This document shows positions 18,255 to 26,576 of a stretch of DNA of 64,000 nucleotides, in pieces (the stretch's first letter is position 1; each line of letters opens with the position of its first letter). The stretch is from Deltaproteobacteria bacterium. GTDB taxonomy: Bacteria; Myxococcota; XYA12-FULL-58-9. The notes below the pieces were generated by a model. It did no database searches, was not told the origin of the DNA, and saw only the letters and a program-made list of their open reading frames with translations. The stretch is taken from assembly GCA_016218825.1 (NCBI GenBank), contig JACRCV010000119.1, forward strand, positions 38,819 through 102,818, written 5' to 3'. The translations under genes and the position numbers were made by a program.

Positions 18255-18746
18255 ATGATGTCCGAAACCGCGGCCGCTCCTGAGCTCGAAGCAGCCCTCG
18301 CCGAGGTCAAGAAGGCCTGGCGCCGGGGTGAGCTGTGCCTCGCCGAGATCGGCGGCTTCACCGACAAGGAGCTCGACGCCGCGGTGACCGCCGCCAGCCG
18401 GTTGATCATCTCGCGGCAGACCGGCGAGGCGCTGCAGGTCATCGGCTCGCTAATCTTCTTGAAGCCGCGCGAGCCGAAGTACTACCACCTCGCCGGCCTG
18501 GCGTTGCATGCCGCGGAGCGCTTCGACTTGGCCGACGCCTACTATCGCCTGGCCCTGGCCATCAACCCCGAGGACGTCGCCTCGCTCGTCTATCGCGGCG
18601 AGGTCAACCTCTACCTCGGCAAGCGCAAGCAGGGGCTCAGCATGTTGCGGCGCGCCCTGGAGCTGGCGCGCGGCAAGCCGGCGCTCGACACCTTCGTAAT
18701 GCGGGCGCGGGCCGTCGAGCGCGCCTTTCTCGAGAAGCCGGCCTGA
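18255..18746 (+). CDS. TPR protein resembling type III secretion class II chaperones (SycD/LcrH)
   Basis: 163 residues, close to the length of SycD/LcrH chaperones (about 165). A helical N-terminus is followed by about three TPR units between residues 45 and 145 (YYHLAGLALHAAERFDLADAYYRLAL is the clearest, quoted here from 82 onward as YYHLAGLALH). This class keeps translocator proteins soluble before secretion. The next gene, 33 bases on, encodes a coiled-coil protein without a signal peptide, the usual chaperone-substrate order, but no secretion apparatus is in the window and a generic TPR adaptor is possible. AGAGG precedes the tandem ATGs. Confidence 0.65.
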   Translation: MMSETAAAPELEAALAEVKKAWRRGELCLAEIGGFTDKELDAAVTAASRLIISRQTGEALQVIGSLIFLKPREPKYYHLAGLALHAAERFDLADAYYRLALAINPEDVASLVYRGEVNLYLGKRKQGLSMLRRALELARGKPALDTFVMRARAVERAFLEKPA

Positions 18747-18779
18747 GCCGGGTCGCGGGCGACCCCTGAGGAGTCCCTA

Positions 18780-20069
18780 ATGTCCGTCGGTAGCGCCTCC
18801 AACAACCGGCCGATGTCCCCGACGCAGGTGCAAAGCACCACGCCGACGGCGCGCAAACCAGAGCTCGACGAGACTCCGCAAGAGGTCCGGGCGCGCGCGC
18901 CGATAGGCGAGACCCGCAACGCCGCAGCCGACACCATCGTCGCCGGCACCCACAACACCTCGGGCACCTACGGCAACGTCGGCCAGGTCTTGCCGCCGCC
19001 GCAGCCGGTCGACGCGCCGGCCACCGCCGGCTACCAGACCAACCTGAACGCCTACAGCGCCAACCTGACCACGGCCCTCTCCGCCGCGGACGCCACCGGC
19101 ACGACCGGCACCGGCGGCACGACCGGTGCGACGCCCGCCGACGGCACGGCGAACAACGACCAGCTGGCGACCGACGTGTTGTTCGCGGCGTTCTTGAAGC
19201 TCAACGTCATGGACGAGACCAACGATCGGTCTAGCCAGCAAGATCTGGAGCAAGCAGCGAGCCTGTTGCGCCAGCAGGCGATCGCCAACGCCAAGGCCGA
19301 GCTCGCGCAGGCGAAGAAGAACCTCGAGGAGGCCGAAAAAGAGAACGCGCAGATGAACGGCTGCTCCAAGGTGCTGCAGTCGCTCAACCCGGTCTACGCG
19401 TTGTGCAAGGCGGGCGGCGCCAGCGAGGATACCCTCGGCTACGTCGACCCGATCGCCTCCGGCATGGACGGCATGGCCGCGAACAAAGACGAGATCGAGC
19501 TCGCCAAGGCCGAGGTCGACGCCGCCACCAAGGCGCTCGACGCCGCCACCAACACCATCGACTGGAAGAAGATCGCGCAGCTGCAGGAAGAGGTCGCGGC
19601 CCACAACCGCGCCGAGACCGCGAGCGCTGGTGAGGACGGCGTGCCGCAGAAGTCGATCGCCAAGCTCAAGGGCGCCATCGGCGGCGCGGTGAACGCGCTG
19701 TTGAAGATCGGCCGCGAGCAGGGCTTCGACGCGATGATGGCCGCGGCTCCGAACGCCTTCAAAGAAGCGGTGCTGCCGATCTTGAAGGACGCCGGGGTCA
19801 AGGATCCGGAGACCATGGCCGCGGTCATCGCCACCGAGGCGACGCTGCGCCTGGCGATCAAGGCCCAGGGCTCCGAGCCGAACGAGAACATGGGCACGTT
19901 GACGATGGTCTTGGGTGAGAAGCTGGCGACCGGCGCCGGGAGCGCCGCGCTTCACGCCTCCACGACGATCTCCGGGGCCGCCGCCCGCCAAGCGGCGCTC
20001 GAAACCCTACGGGCCTACACCAACCAGGTCGGGGTCGCGAGCGACACGCAGCAGCGAAATCAAGGGTAG
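18780..20069 (+). CDS. Hypothetical coiled-coil protein, candidate partner/substrate of the SycD-like protein
   Basis: 429 residues with no signal peptide. Order: disordered polar N-terminus (1-95); a Thr/Gly-rich linker (about 100-125); a helical region with a coiled coil around 155-190 (AKAELAQAKKNLEEAEKEN); a short Cys-containing loop (NGCSKVLQSLNPVYALC); a second helix-rich block with Lys/Glu/Ala heptads (235-275); and a globular, Ala-rich C-terminal half. The layout recalls secreted translocators and needle-tip proteins, though the strongly hydrophobic helices of YopB/IpaB are absent. A GAGGAG Shine-Dalgarno at 18769-18774 fixes the ATG. Likely co-transcribed with the TPR gene. Confidence 0.65.
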   Translation: MSVGSASNNRPMSPTQVQSTTPTARKPELDETPQEVRARAPIGETRNAAADTIVAGTHNTSGTYGNVGQVLPPPQPVDAPATAGYQTNLNAYSANLTTALSAADATGTTGTGGTTGATPADGTANNDQLATDVLFAAFLKLNVMDETNDRSSQQDLEQAASLLRQQAIANAKAELAQAKKNLEEAEKENAQMNGCSKVLQSLNPVYALCKAGGASEDTLGYVDPIASGMDGMAANKDEIELAKAEVDAATKALDAATNTIDWKKIAQLQEEVAAHNRAETASAGEDGVPQKSIAKLKGAIGGAVNALLKIGREQGFDAMMAAAPNAFKEAVLPILKDAGVKDPETMAAVIATEATLRLAIKAQGSEPNENMGTLTMVLGEKLATGAGSAALHASTTISGAAARQAALETLRAYTNQVGVASDTQQRNQG

Positions 20070-20079
20070 CGCGCTCGGG

Positions 20080-20101
20080 CGCGGTCCAGGCGCGGACCGC
20101 G
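20080..20101. terminator. Hairpin between convergent genes
   Basis: CGCGGTCC and GGACCGCG form a perfect 8-bp stem with a 6-base loop, between the stops at 20069 and 20107. It has no T-tract, so intrinsic termination is not assured; it could end both transcripts. Confidence 0.4.
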
Positions 20102-20106
20102 GGCCG

Positions 20107-20661
20107 TCAGGTGCTCCAGGTGAGCATCACCATCGTCGTCTGGTCGCCGGCGAAGCTCCGGCTGAGGAAACGCGTCGCGACGCCGCCGGCGCCGGCGAGC
20201 TGCAGGAGGCGCTCGAAGAAACCGAGGGCCTGGTGGCACGCGGCCTCCTCGGCCTTGGGGCTCATGTAGTAGCGCACCTGGATCTTCGCCTCACAAACCG
20301 ACAGGTGCAGGAACTCGATCGCCGGAAAGTCGAAGAAGCTGCTGCGCAGCACTTGAAAACGCATCAGCGAGCCCAACGGATCGTGAGGAACGAGGAGGTC
20401 GGCGTAGGTGCTGACCAGGTGGTCGACCGAAGCCTGGCCCCAGGCCCGCACCAGCCCCAGATCGCCCTGCGCGACCTCGTGCAGGATCGCGAGGCCCAGC
20501 CGCTCGAAGGTCGCCATCGGGAACCAGGCGTCGGGGAGGATCTTTTGCTCCAGGTAGGGTTGGTCTTCCGGCTCCAGGTAGCGGGCCCAATCGAGGTCTC
20601 GACGACCCCGCAGCATGCGCACGTAGTCGACGAACAGGATCCCTTTGACGTTCCGAATCAC
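20107..20661 (-). CDS. Hypothetical protein, possibly HNOB/DUF2378-like
   Basis: 184 residues starting at GTG. I cannot assign it firmly. The pattern of a strand-helix start (GILFVDYVRMLRGRRDLDW), a central LPDAWFPMATFERLG segment and a C-terminal strand-helix-strand (FERLLQLAGAGG ... MVMLTWS) recalls the lineage-expanded myxobacterial proteins related to the HNOB/V4R sensor fold (DUF2378/TIGR02265). If so, it might sense a small ligand. It lacks a signal peptide and membrane segments. It runs convergent to the coiled-coil gene. Confidence 0.6.
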   Translation of the reverse strand: MIRNVKGILFVDYVRMLRGRRDLDWARYLEPEDQPYLEQKILPDAWFPMATFERLGLAILHEVAQGDLGLVRAWGQASVDHLVSTYADLLVPHDPLGSLMRFQVLRSSFFDFPAIEFLHLSVCEAKIQVRYYMSPKAEEAACHQALGFFERLLQLAGAGGVATRFLSRSFAGDQTTMVMLTWST

Positions 20662-20792
20662 ATCGCCACCAAGGTCCAGGCTCGGGCCGCGGCTCGGTCA
20701 CTGGCCGGGGCTACGCTAGCAGACCCATGCCTGGGGGTCGAGGCGATCGGCAGGCGATCGGCGGGGGCGGCGGAAAAGAGGCGCGGGCGCGA

Positions 20793-21764
20793 CTACCAGC
20801 CGATGCCGACCTGCAGGCTCACCTCGGTCGGGTAGTAGTCGTGCTTCGGCTTGGGCTGGTCGGTGATGTAGTCGTAGCCCGAGCTGGTGTACGGCAGCAC
20901 GTTCTGCGCCACCCGCAGCTCGGTGTACAACCGGGTCGACGACTCGCGCATGAACATCACGCCGCCCTGGCCGTAGAGCGCGGCGCGCACCCCGCCGTCA
21001 CCGACGCCCCAGTAGAGGCGCGGAATGACGCCGCCGCCGACGTAGGGCGAGACGTTGGCGTCCGCCAGGTAGTAGCTGCCGCCGAACTCGGCGAACAGAC
21101 CGCCGAGGCTGTCTTTGTCGTCGTCGGTCATCGTCGGCAAGGTCAGGCCGATGCCGAACTCGAGGAAGCCCAGCTCTCCCTCGAAGCGGCCGTCGAACTG
21201 CAGGCTCATCGCCGGCTGGAACTCGAGGCCGCGGGCCATCGGCAGGATGAACGCGGTCTTCAGGCCCATGACCTTCTCGGAGTAGGTGCGGTTCGGCGCC
21301 CGGCCTTCGGTGCGGGTCACGTTGTGAATGGTTCGCGTGGCCTCGGGGGTCGTCCGGTTGACGAGCGCCTTCGCGAGCCGCTCGGCGACCTGCTCCATGT
21401 CGTCGAGCGACGCCGCCGTCATCTCGACGCTGTGGATGACCGCGCCGTCACTGCCGCGACGCAGAGCGCGCAGCGAGATCTTGGTCTTCAACCGCACCGC
21501 CGTCACCTCGATGGTCTCCGCCATCTTGGGGGCAGCTGCCGCGTCACCGTCCCCGGCCTTGGCCAAGAACGCGGCGTATTGCACCGGCCCCAGGACCTCG
21601 GTCTTGGCCTCGGCGGCGTAGGCGTTCGCGAGGAGCACGCCGATGGCCTCGATCTCCCCGGGGTCGAGGTTGGTCCCCTGGACCGGCAGGACCGCGATCT
21701 CGGCGGCGATGGCGTTGACGCTGGTCGAAAAGACGGCGGCGAGAATCAGGGCGCTCAGCTTCAT
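20793..21764 (-). CDS. Outer-membrane beta-barrel protein with N-terminal periplasmic domain
   Basis: 323 residues. The ATG at 21764 is preferred over the one 39 bases upstream because AGGAGA precedes it and a normal signal peptide follows (MKLSALILAAVF, cleavage near NAIAA/E). Residues about 20-150 form an alpha/beta domain that starts EIAVLPVQG, as in TolB-N/CsgG-like domains that sense or gather lipoproteins. The C-terminal half alternates short aromatic-flanked strands (FGGSYYLADANVSPYVGGG) and ends in Trp, as barrels recognised by the BAM complex do. Upstream lies a sigma-54-type promoter and a CRP-like palindrome, so expression is probably conditional. Confidence 0.75.
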   Translation of the reverse strand: MKLSALILAAVFSTSVNAIAAEIAVLPVQGTNLDPGEIEAIGVLLANAYAAEAKTEVLGPVQYAAFLAKAGDGDAAAAPKMAETIEVTAVRLKTKISLRALRRGSDGAVIHSVEMTAASLDDMEQVAERLAKALVNRTTPEATRTIHNVTRTEGRAPNRTYSEKVMGLKTAFILPMARGLEFQPAMSLQFDGRFEGELGFLEFGIGLTLPTMTDDDKDSLGGLFAEFGGSYYLADANVSPYVGGGVIPRLYWGVGDGGVRAALYGQGGVMFMRESSTRLYTELRVAQNVLPYTSSGYDYITDQPKPKHDYYPTEVSLQVGIGW

Positions 21765-21805
21765 TGGTCTCTCCTGTGGGCGGCTATGCATTCTGACGGC
21801 CACAT

Positions 21806-21822
21806 AAGCAGAACCCGTGCCA
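21806..21822 (-). promoter_or_regulatory. Sigma-54-type (-24/-12) promoter
   Basis: On the minus strand TGGCACGGGTTCTGCTT matches the sigma-54 consensus TGGCAC-N5-TTGC with one difference, and the key GG and GC are exactly 10 bases apart. A start about 12 bases beyond GC leaves a roughly 30-base leader containing the Shine-Dalgarno of the barrel-protein gene. Confidence 0.55.
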
Positions 21823-21829
21823 GACTGGC

Positions 21830-21845
21830 TGTGATCCAGATCACA
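21830..21845. promoter_or_regulatory. CRP-like palindromic site
   Basis: TGTGATCCAGATCACA is a perfect TGTGA-N6-TCACA palindrome, the CRP/FNR-superfamily consensus, 8 bases upstream of the -24 element of the barrel-protein promoter. The remaining gap to the GMC gene end (21846-22054) shows no gene or repeat. Confidence 0.5.
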
Positions 21846-22054
21846 CGGTATTTCGATAACTTAGACCGGTGTAGGCATGTGCGCACCATCACACCCGCGA
21901 CCTCTGTTGCGCACTGCGTAATGGGGTGCCCAGAACTCCGGACAGCCGGATGCGCGTCGGTTGGCGGCCGGCCTCTCTTCGCCGGCTGGAATGTTGATGG
22001 CGGCGCAAAGCAGGCGTTGGACACCGCGGTTGGCGGATATGGGGCGTCAGGAGA

Positions 22055-23590
22055 TCAAACCGCTGCGGGCAGCGGCCGGTCGAGCATGCGGAGCGCGGCC
22101 CGCGCCGCCATCGCCATGATGCCGAGCTGCGGGTTGACGCCCAGGCTCGTCGGGAAGGTCGAGCCGTCGACGATGTAGAGCCCGGGCAGGTCCCAGGTCT
22201 CGCCGTCCTGATTGACCACCGAATGCGCCCGGTCGGTCCCCATCCGGCAGGTGCCGAGTGGATGCTGCGAGGTGCACTCGATGCGCGACGCCGGGATCCG
22301 ATCGAGGTTCAGGGTCGCGAGCGCCGACGGGTCGAGGCCCTCGAGACCGAAGACCGGCAGGTAGACCCGGCGCGCCCCGGCCGCGAACCAGGTGTCGGCG
22401 AGGATGCGGATCAACCTGGAGAGCGCCGCGCGATCTGCCCGCGCCATCCGATACGTGACCCAGGGCTCGCGCCCCAGGCCGCGGTGCAGCCGCCCCCCGC
22501 CCTCGTCGTGGATCATGCCGCCGAAGACCCCCAGGTGGCGGATGCGGTCGGCGCGCGCCATGAACGCCGGCCCGGCCCCGGGCATCGTCGCCGCGAGGAT
22601 CGACGTCGGCACGAACGCCGAGACCAGGGTCAACCGCTCGGCGAGGAAGGCGTCGGAGTAGGCGCTCTGCAGCGCGCCGTGCCAGCCGCGCACCTCTTCG
22701 TCGAACTCGCCGATCACCCGCAACGACGGGTGCAGCGTCATGTTCCGGCCGACCACTCCCGAGCCGCGACCGATGCCGCTGTTCCACAACAACAGCGGCG
22801 TGTACCAGGCCGACGCCGCCAGCACCACCCGCCGGGCCCGCACCATCAGATGACCGCGCTTGTGGCCGTCGGCGTCCAGGAGCCGCCCCGACACCCCCAC
22901 GGCGCGGCCGCCGTGGGGCACGACCCGCGACACGCGGCAGTCGGCGTAGATCTCGGCGCCGGCGGCGACGGCGCGCGGCAGATAGGTCAAGTCGACGCTC
23001 GCCTTCGCCTGGTGCGGACAAACGAAGTTGCACTTGCTTCGCCCCTCGCAGCCGCGGGTGTTGCGTCTGAGGGGCGTCAACCTGTAGCCGAGCTTGCGGG
23101 CGCCGTCTTCGTAGAGCACCGTCGACCGCGAGCGCGCGGTCTCGGGCACGGTCTCGACGTGGATGGCGCGCTCGACCGCGTCGAAGTACGGCTCGAGCTT
23201 CGCCGGTGTCAGCTCCGTGAGCCCCAGGGTCGTCGACCAGTGGACGAGCTTGTGCTCCGGGATGCGGAAGCAGACGCCGCCCGTGAGCAACGACGAGCCG
23301 CCGACCGCCCGCCCCATCATCACGTTGATCACCGGGGAGTCGCCGATGCCGATCGCGGCGGTCATCGAGCCGGCGCGCCACACGTGGCGCAGCGACTCGC
23401 TCGGCCGCATCGCCCCCATCGCCGCCGGCAGGTGGTGGCCGCCCTCTTCGAGCACCACGACCTTCTGGCCGGCCTCGGCGAGCTCGGCCGCGACCACCGC
23501 GCCGCTCGCCCCGGAGCCGACGATGACGACGTCGGTCGATAGATCCAGATCGCCGGCGACGCTCCGGCCGTTGTGGATCTCGCCCGTCAC
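22055..23590 (-). CDS. GMC-family FAD-dependent oxidoreductase
   Basis: 511 residues from the GTG at 23590, which overlaps the upstream stop (GTGA). The FAD-binding Rossmann motif is at the N-terminus (DVVIVGSGASGAVVAAELAE), and the second GMC signatures (GRAVGGSSLLTGG; HPLGTCRMG near residue 460; GLYIVDGSTFPTSLGVNP) are present. A Cys-rich NTRGCEGRSKCNFVCP segment is typical of the fungal-type long-chain alcohol oxidase or cholesterol-oxidase-like bacterial members. The enzyme oxidises an alcohol to an aldehyde or ketone; the substrate is unknown. It is the last gene of a three-gene operon. Confidence 0.85.
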   Translation of the reverse strand: MTGEIHNGRSVAGDLDLSTDVVIVGSGASGAVVAAELAEAGQKVVVLEEGGHHLPAAMGAMRPSESLRHVWRAGSMTAAIGIGDSPVINVMMGRAVGGSSLLTGGVCFRIPEHKLVHWSTTLGLTELTPAKLEPYFDAVERAIHVETVPETARSRSTVLYEDGARKLGYRLTPLRRNTRGCEGRSKCNFVCPHQAKASVDLTYLPRAVAAGAEIYADCRVSRVVPHGGRAVGVSGRLLDADGHKRGHLMVRARRVVLAASAWYTPLLLWNSGIGRGSGVVGRNMTLHPSLRVIGEFDEEVRGWHGALQSAYSDAFLAERLTLVSAFVPTSILAATMPGAGPAFMARADRIRHLGVFGGMIHDEGGGRLHRGLGREPWVTYRMARADRAALSRLIRILADTWFAAGARRVYLPVFGLEGLDPSALATLNLDRIPASRIECTSQHPLGTCRMGTDRAHSVVNQDGETWDLPGLYIVDGSTFPTSLGVNPQLGIMAMAARAALRMLDRPLPAAV

Positions 23591-23958
23591 CGCCGCACGC
23601 TCCACGCCGGAGTGTCGGCGCCGATCTCGACCGCGGCGCCGCGGTCTTCGAAGTAGATCAGACAGAAGATCGCCTTGACGGCGAAGAACGCCGCCTGCAG
23701 CGGGCTGTGCTCGATCTTCGACAGCACCGCGATGCGCCGCGCGAGGGGCAAGCGCGCCAACGGCGGCAGCCGCCCGCACCACAACGGCGCCAGCCACGCG
23801 AGCACGAAGAGCGCCAGGCCGAACACCGTCCGCGCGAAGGCGCCGCAGTGACGAAAGTGCAGGCGCAGCTCGACGTCGAAGGCCGCGAGCCTCGAGGCCG
23901 AGGGCGGCGCGTCGGGACGCGCGAACAGAGCCTCGGCGATGGCGGTTGCAGTCGACAC
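23587..23958 (-). CDS. Small hypothetical partner of the GMC oxidoreductase
   Basis: 123 residues from the GTG at 23958. A helical N-terminus is followed by a hydrophobic helix (TVFGLALFVLAWLAPL) and a C-terminal IEHSPLQAAFFAVKAIFCLIYFED stretch that looks membrane-associated (only the first residues are quoted as IEHSPLQAAF). The gene's stop overlaps the start of the GMC gene by 3 bases, so the two are translationally coupled. The arrangement resembles the small subunits of GMC dehydrogenases such as gluconate 2-dehydrogenase subunit 3, but sequence resemblance is not evident. The long open frame upstream is a shadow. Confidence 0.6.
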   Translation of the reverse strand: MSTATAIAEALFARPDAPPSASRLAAFDVELRLHFRHCGAFARTVFGLALFVLAWLAPLWCGRLPPLARLPLARRIAVLSKIEHSPLQAAFFAVKAIFCLIYFEDRGAAVEIGADTPAWSVRR

Positions 23959-23969
23959 CGTGGATCTGT

Positions 23970-25547
23970 CTATTCCCTGGGCGGCTCGGCGTAAAGCGCC
24001 TGTTCCGCCTTCTGCCACAGCGCCAACACCGCGCCGGCGGCGACCGGGACGAAGCCTTGCAGCGCGAAGCCGCGCGCGGTGCGCGGGACGTCCGGATCGT
24101 CCTGAAACACGCACAACCGCCAGTCGCGCTCCGGCAGCGCCCGCCACAGGGCCTCGGTGGCCGCGGCGCGGAAGGTGATCCCCCACAGCGGCGTCTGGTC
24201 CTGCCGCTCGTAGCGATCCAGGCGACCGGCGAACACCGCCGGCCAGACGTTGCCGTAGGCGCCCATCAGGTGGGTACAGCCGAGCTGCCGGAGCTCCGGC
24301 GTCGCCCGTCCCAGCCGCGCCTGCAGCCGGGCCCGAAGCAGCGTCGGCTCGGGCAGGCCGATGCTCGCCGCCAAGACCAGGACCAACGCCGCCACCACCG
24401 AGCCCGGTAACAGCCGACCGGCGGCAAAGAGCCGGCGACTGCCGGCGCGCACCATGACGCTCGCCGCACCCGCCTGGATCGCGATCAACCCCGGCAGCGC
24501 GTAGCGCAACGCGTGGTGATTCATCTGCACCCAACGCAAGTGGGCGACGAGCAGCACGTAGCCGACGCCGCAGATCCCGAGCGCCGCCGCGCTTGGCCAC
24601 TCCCAAGGGCCCTGCTCCAAACCCGGCGGGTCGCGAGAAACCCCGAAGCGCCGGGCCCGCGCCCACGCCGCCAGCCCGCCGAAGGCGAGCAACCACGACC
24701 CGGCCCAGATCGCGCCGTTGGTCGCCGCGGTGAGCGATCGCGCCATCTCGACGAGCCCCGGGCCCCAGGCGCGCAAATCGCCAAACCCCAGCGGCGCCCG
24801 ATCGCCGTGCAGCTTCAGCCACGACCACGCCGCGAGGGTCACGACCGCGAGCATCGCCAACCCCAGCGTGCCTTCAGCGCCGAGCCGCTTTGCAAGCGCC
24901 CGCGGCCACCGGCGCCACGCGGGGGAGGCGGAGAGACACGCCTCCGGCGGCGGACTGAGCCCGGCTCGGATCAAGAGGGTCGGCGCCAACACCAGGCTCA
25001 CGGTCGGATTGACCCAATGGGCGGCGGCGACGAGCAGCAGCGCCGGCAACAGCCACCACCACGACCGGCGCCGCACCGCGCCCCGAACGACGAACAGGGC
25101 CGCGAGCGCCAACGCCAGCGCCGTCCCGTAGGGTTGGCTCGGTGCGAGGTAGTCGAAGCGAAGCGCCGGCGGACAGAGGGCGACAAACAGCGTCGCGGCG
25201 ACAAGCCCTGCCGTGACTCCGTGCCGGCGGTCGAAGTAGACCGACAGCATCACGATCGCGGCGAGCCCCAACCCCGCGGTCACGGCGTTTTGCACCACGA
25301 ACACCGTGAACGGATCGCGGCAAGCGGCGGTCAAGAGCGGCACCAGCATGCCGTACCGGTACTCGGACCAATAGAAGGGCGTCCACCGCAGCAGGCTCAT
25401 CAGCAGCGGGACGATGGCGTCGTCGTACTGGCCGGATTGCGCGGCGCTGCAACTCCACCACAGGCCGAAGAGCGCCGCCCCGAGCACCGCCACCGCGGTC
25501 GCGCCGGCGCGTCGTCGAACGGTGATCGCGGATGACCACGCGGGCAT
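23970..25547 (-). CDS. Multi-pass membrane protein, GT-C glycosyltransferase-like
   Basis: 525 residues with about ten hydrophobic helices separated by Arg-rich cytosolic loops. An acidic motif sits in the first non-cytosolic loop (QYDDAIVP), as in GT-C transferases (ArnT/PMT/DUF2079 types), where the Asp binds the acceptor or metal. The C-terminal part is globular and ends in AEPPRE. A role in moving a sugar from a polyprenyl donor is suggested only by the overall layout. It is the first gene of the GMC operon, whose second gene starts 11 bases after its stop. The promoter places transcription start at the ATG. Confidence 0.65.
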   Translation of the reverse strand: MPAWSSAITVRRRAGATAVAVLGAALFGLWWSCSAAQSGQYDDAIVPLLMSLLRWTPFYWSEYRYGMLVPLLTAACRDPFTVFVVQNAVTAGLGLAAIVMLSVYFDRRHGVTAGLVAATLFVALCPPALRFDYLAPSQPYGTALALALAALFVVRGAVRRRSWWWLLPALLLVAAAHWVNPTVSLVLAPTLLIRAGLSPPPEACLSASPAWRRWPRALAKRLGAEGTLGLAMLAVVTLAAWSWLKLHGDRAPLGFGDLRAWGPGLVEMARSLTAATNGAIWAGSWLLAFGGLAAWARARRFGVSRDPPGLEQGPWEWPSAAALGICGVGYVLLVAHLRWVQMNHHALRYALPGLIAIQAGAASVMVRAGSRRLFAAGRLLPGSVVAALVLVLAASIGLPEPTLLRARLQARLGRATPELRQLGCTHLMGAYGNVWPAVFAGRLDRYERQDQTPLWGITFRAAATEALWRALPERDWRLCVFQDDPDVPRTARGFALQGFVPVAAGAVLALWQKAEQALYAEPPRE

Positions 25548-25554
25548 CGCCGCC

Positions 25555-25583
25555 GTTGTACCCTGGGGCGCGCGCGACGCCAA
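25555..25583 (-). promoter_or_regulatory. Promoter of the GT-C/GMC operon, leaderless type
   Basis: TTGGCG and TACAAC are 17 bases apart on the minus strand, and only 7 bases separate the -10 from the ATG at 25547. No Shine-Dalgarno precedes that ATG. Confidence 0.5.
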
Positions 25584-25621
25584 CGACGCGTCCGGGCTAC
25601 AGCACGCGCCGCGCCGATTAG

Positions 25622-25651
25622 TTGCCGCCTGGCGCACCGCCTGACTAGACT
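25622..25651 (+). promoter_or_regulatory. Promoter of the DUF1460 gene, leaderless type
   Basis: TTGCCG (25622-25627) and TAGACT (25646-25651) are 18 bases apart; 7 bases separate the -10 from the ATG at 25659, which has no Shine-Dalgarno. Confidence 0.5.
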
Positions 25652-25658
25652 GGCTCCG

Positions 25659-26528
25659 ATGGGACCCGTTGTCGTGCTGTTGCTGCTCACCACGCCGGCG
25701 CCGGCCCCGGGGGCCGAGACCCCGGTCAACGCCGACGCCGTGTCGATGCCGGCGGATGAGGAGGCGCTGCTCGCGGAGTGGTTCAAGCGTGCCGCTGCAA
25801 GGCGACCGGGCGAGAGCTTCGGTGATCTGGTGGTCCGCGTCGCCGGTCTGCAGCTCGGCAAGGCCTACTACGACCCGCCGCAGACCGCCGGCCCGGAGCG
25901 CCTGCAGATCGAGCTGAAGACCTTCCAGTGCGTGTCGTTCGTCGAAGACTCGCTCGCGGTGGCGCGTTGTCTGTGGCGCGGCGAGCCCACCGCCGCGTGC
26001 TTCCTGCACGACGTCGTCGCCTCGCGTTACCGCGACGGCCGGATGGACGGCTACGCCTCGCGACTGCACTACTTCACCGACTGGATCGAGGACAACGCCC
26101 GCCGCGGCCGGCTGCAGATCGTGACCGGCGCCGTCGGTGGCCGCGCGCTGCGGCAGCGCTTCTCGTTCATGAGCGACAACCCCGCGAGCTATCCGGCGCT
26201 GGCGGCGCCGGCGGTGCTGAACGCGATCAAAGAGATCGAGGCGCGCCTGAGCGCGACGCCGCACGTCGTGCTCGATAGAGCCGACGTCGCCCGCGCCCAG
26301 TCGCAGCTCGAGAACGGCGACGTCATCGGCCTGGTGAGCGACAAACACCCCGGGATGGTCGTGATCCACACCGGTTTCATCTACGTCGACAAGCACGGCA
26401 AGAGGTCGCTGATGCACGCCGCGAGCTTCCACAAGCGCACCCTGGTCACCGGCTCCGATGTCGCCAACTACCTGTTGCGCCGGCCGGAGCGCCGCGGGCT
26501 GATGATCGGCCGGCCACTGCCGCCATAG
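25659..26528 (+). CDS. DUF1460 family protein (N-acetylmuramoyl-L-alanine amidase-like)
   Basis: 289 residues. A short hydrophobic N-terminus (MGPVVVLLLLTTPAPAPGAE) is a weak signal peptide. The core carries the DUF1460 (PF07313) motifs: FQCVSFVED with the nucleophile-like Cys91, FSFMSDNPASYP, and NGDVIGLVSDKHPG followed by HTGFIY, whose His would complete a papain-like Cys-His pair. Characterised relatives are NlpC/P60-fold enzymes acting on cell-wall fragments. It probably works in the periplasm or outside the cell. The ExbD-like gene follows after 48 bases and has its own promoter-like sequence. Confidence 0.85.
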   Translation: MGPVVVLLLLTTPAPAPGAETPVNADAVSMPADEEALLAEWFKRAAARRPGESFGDLVVRVAGLQLGKAYYDPPQTAGPERLQIELKTFQCVSFVEDSLAVARCLWRGEPTAACFLHDVVASRYRDGRMDGYASRLHYFTDWIEDNARRGRLQIVTGAVGGRALRQRFSFMSDNPASYPALAAPAVLNAIKEIEARLSATPHVVLDRADVARAQSQLENGDVIGLVSDKHPGMVVIHTGFIYVDKHGKRSLMHAASFHKRTLVTGSDVANYLLRRPERRGLMIGRPLPP

Positions 26529-26540
26529 CTTCGGTGGCGG

Positions 26541-26568
26541 TTGGCGCCCGGGCGTCGGCCTTGATAAT
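26541..26568 (+). promoter_or_regulatory. Promoter of the ExbD-like gene, leaderless type
   Basis: TTGGCG (26541-26546) and GATAAT (26563-26568) are 16 bases apart; 8 bases separate the -10 from the ATG at 26577. Confidence 0.5.
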
Positions 26569-26576
26569 GAAGCCTC

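Noticed and set aside
23591..23797. Longer N-terminus for the GMC gene
   Set aside because: The extra residues are Arg/Ala-rich and antisense-like; the FAD motif begins soon after the GTG at 23590, which overlaps the upstream stop.
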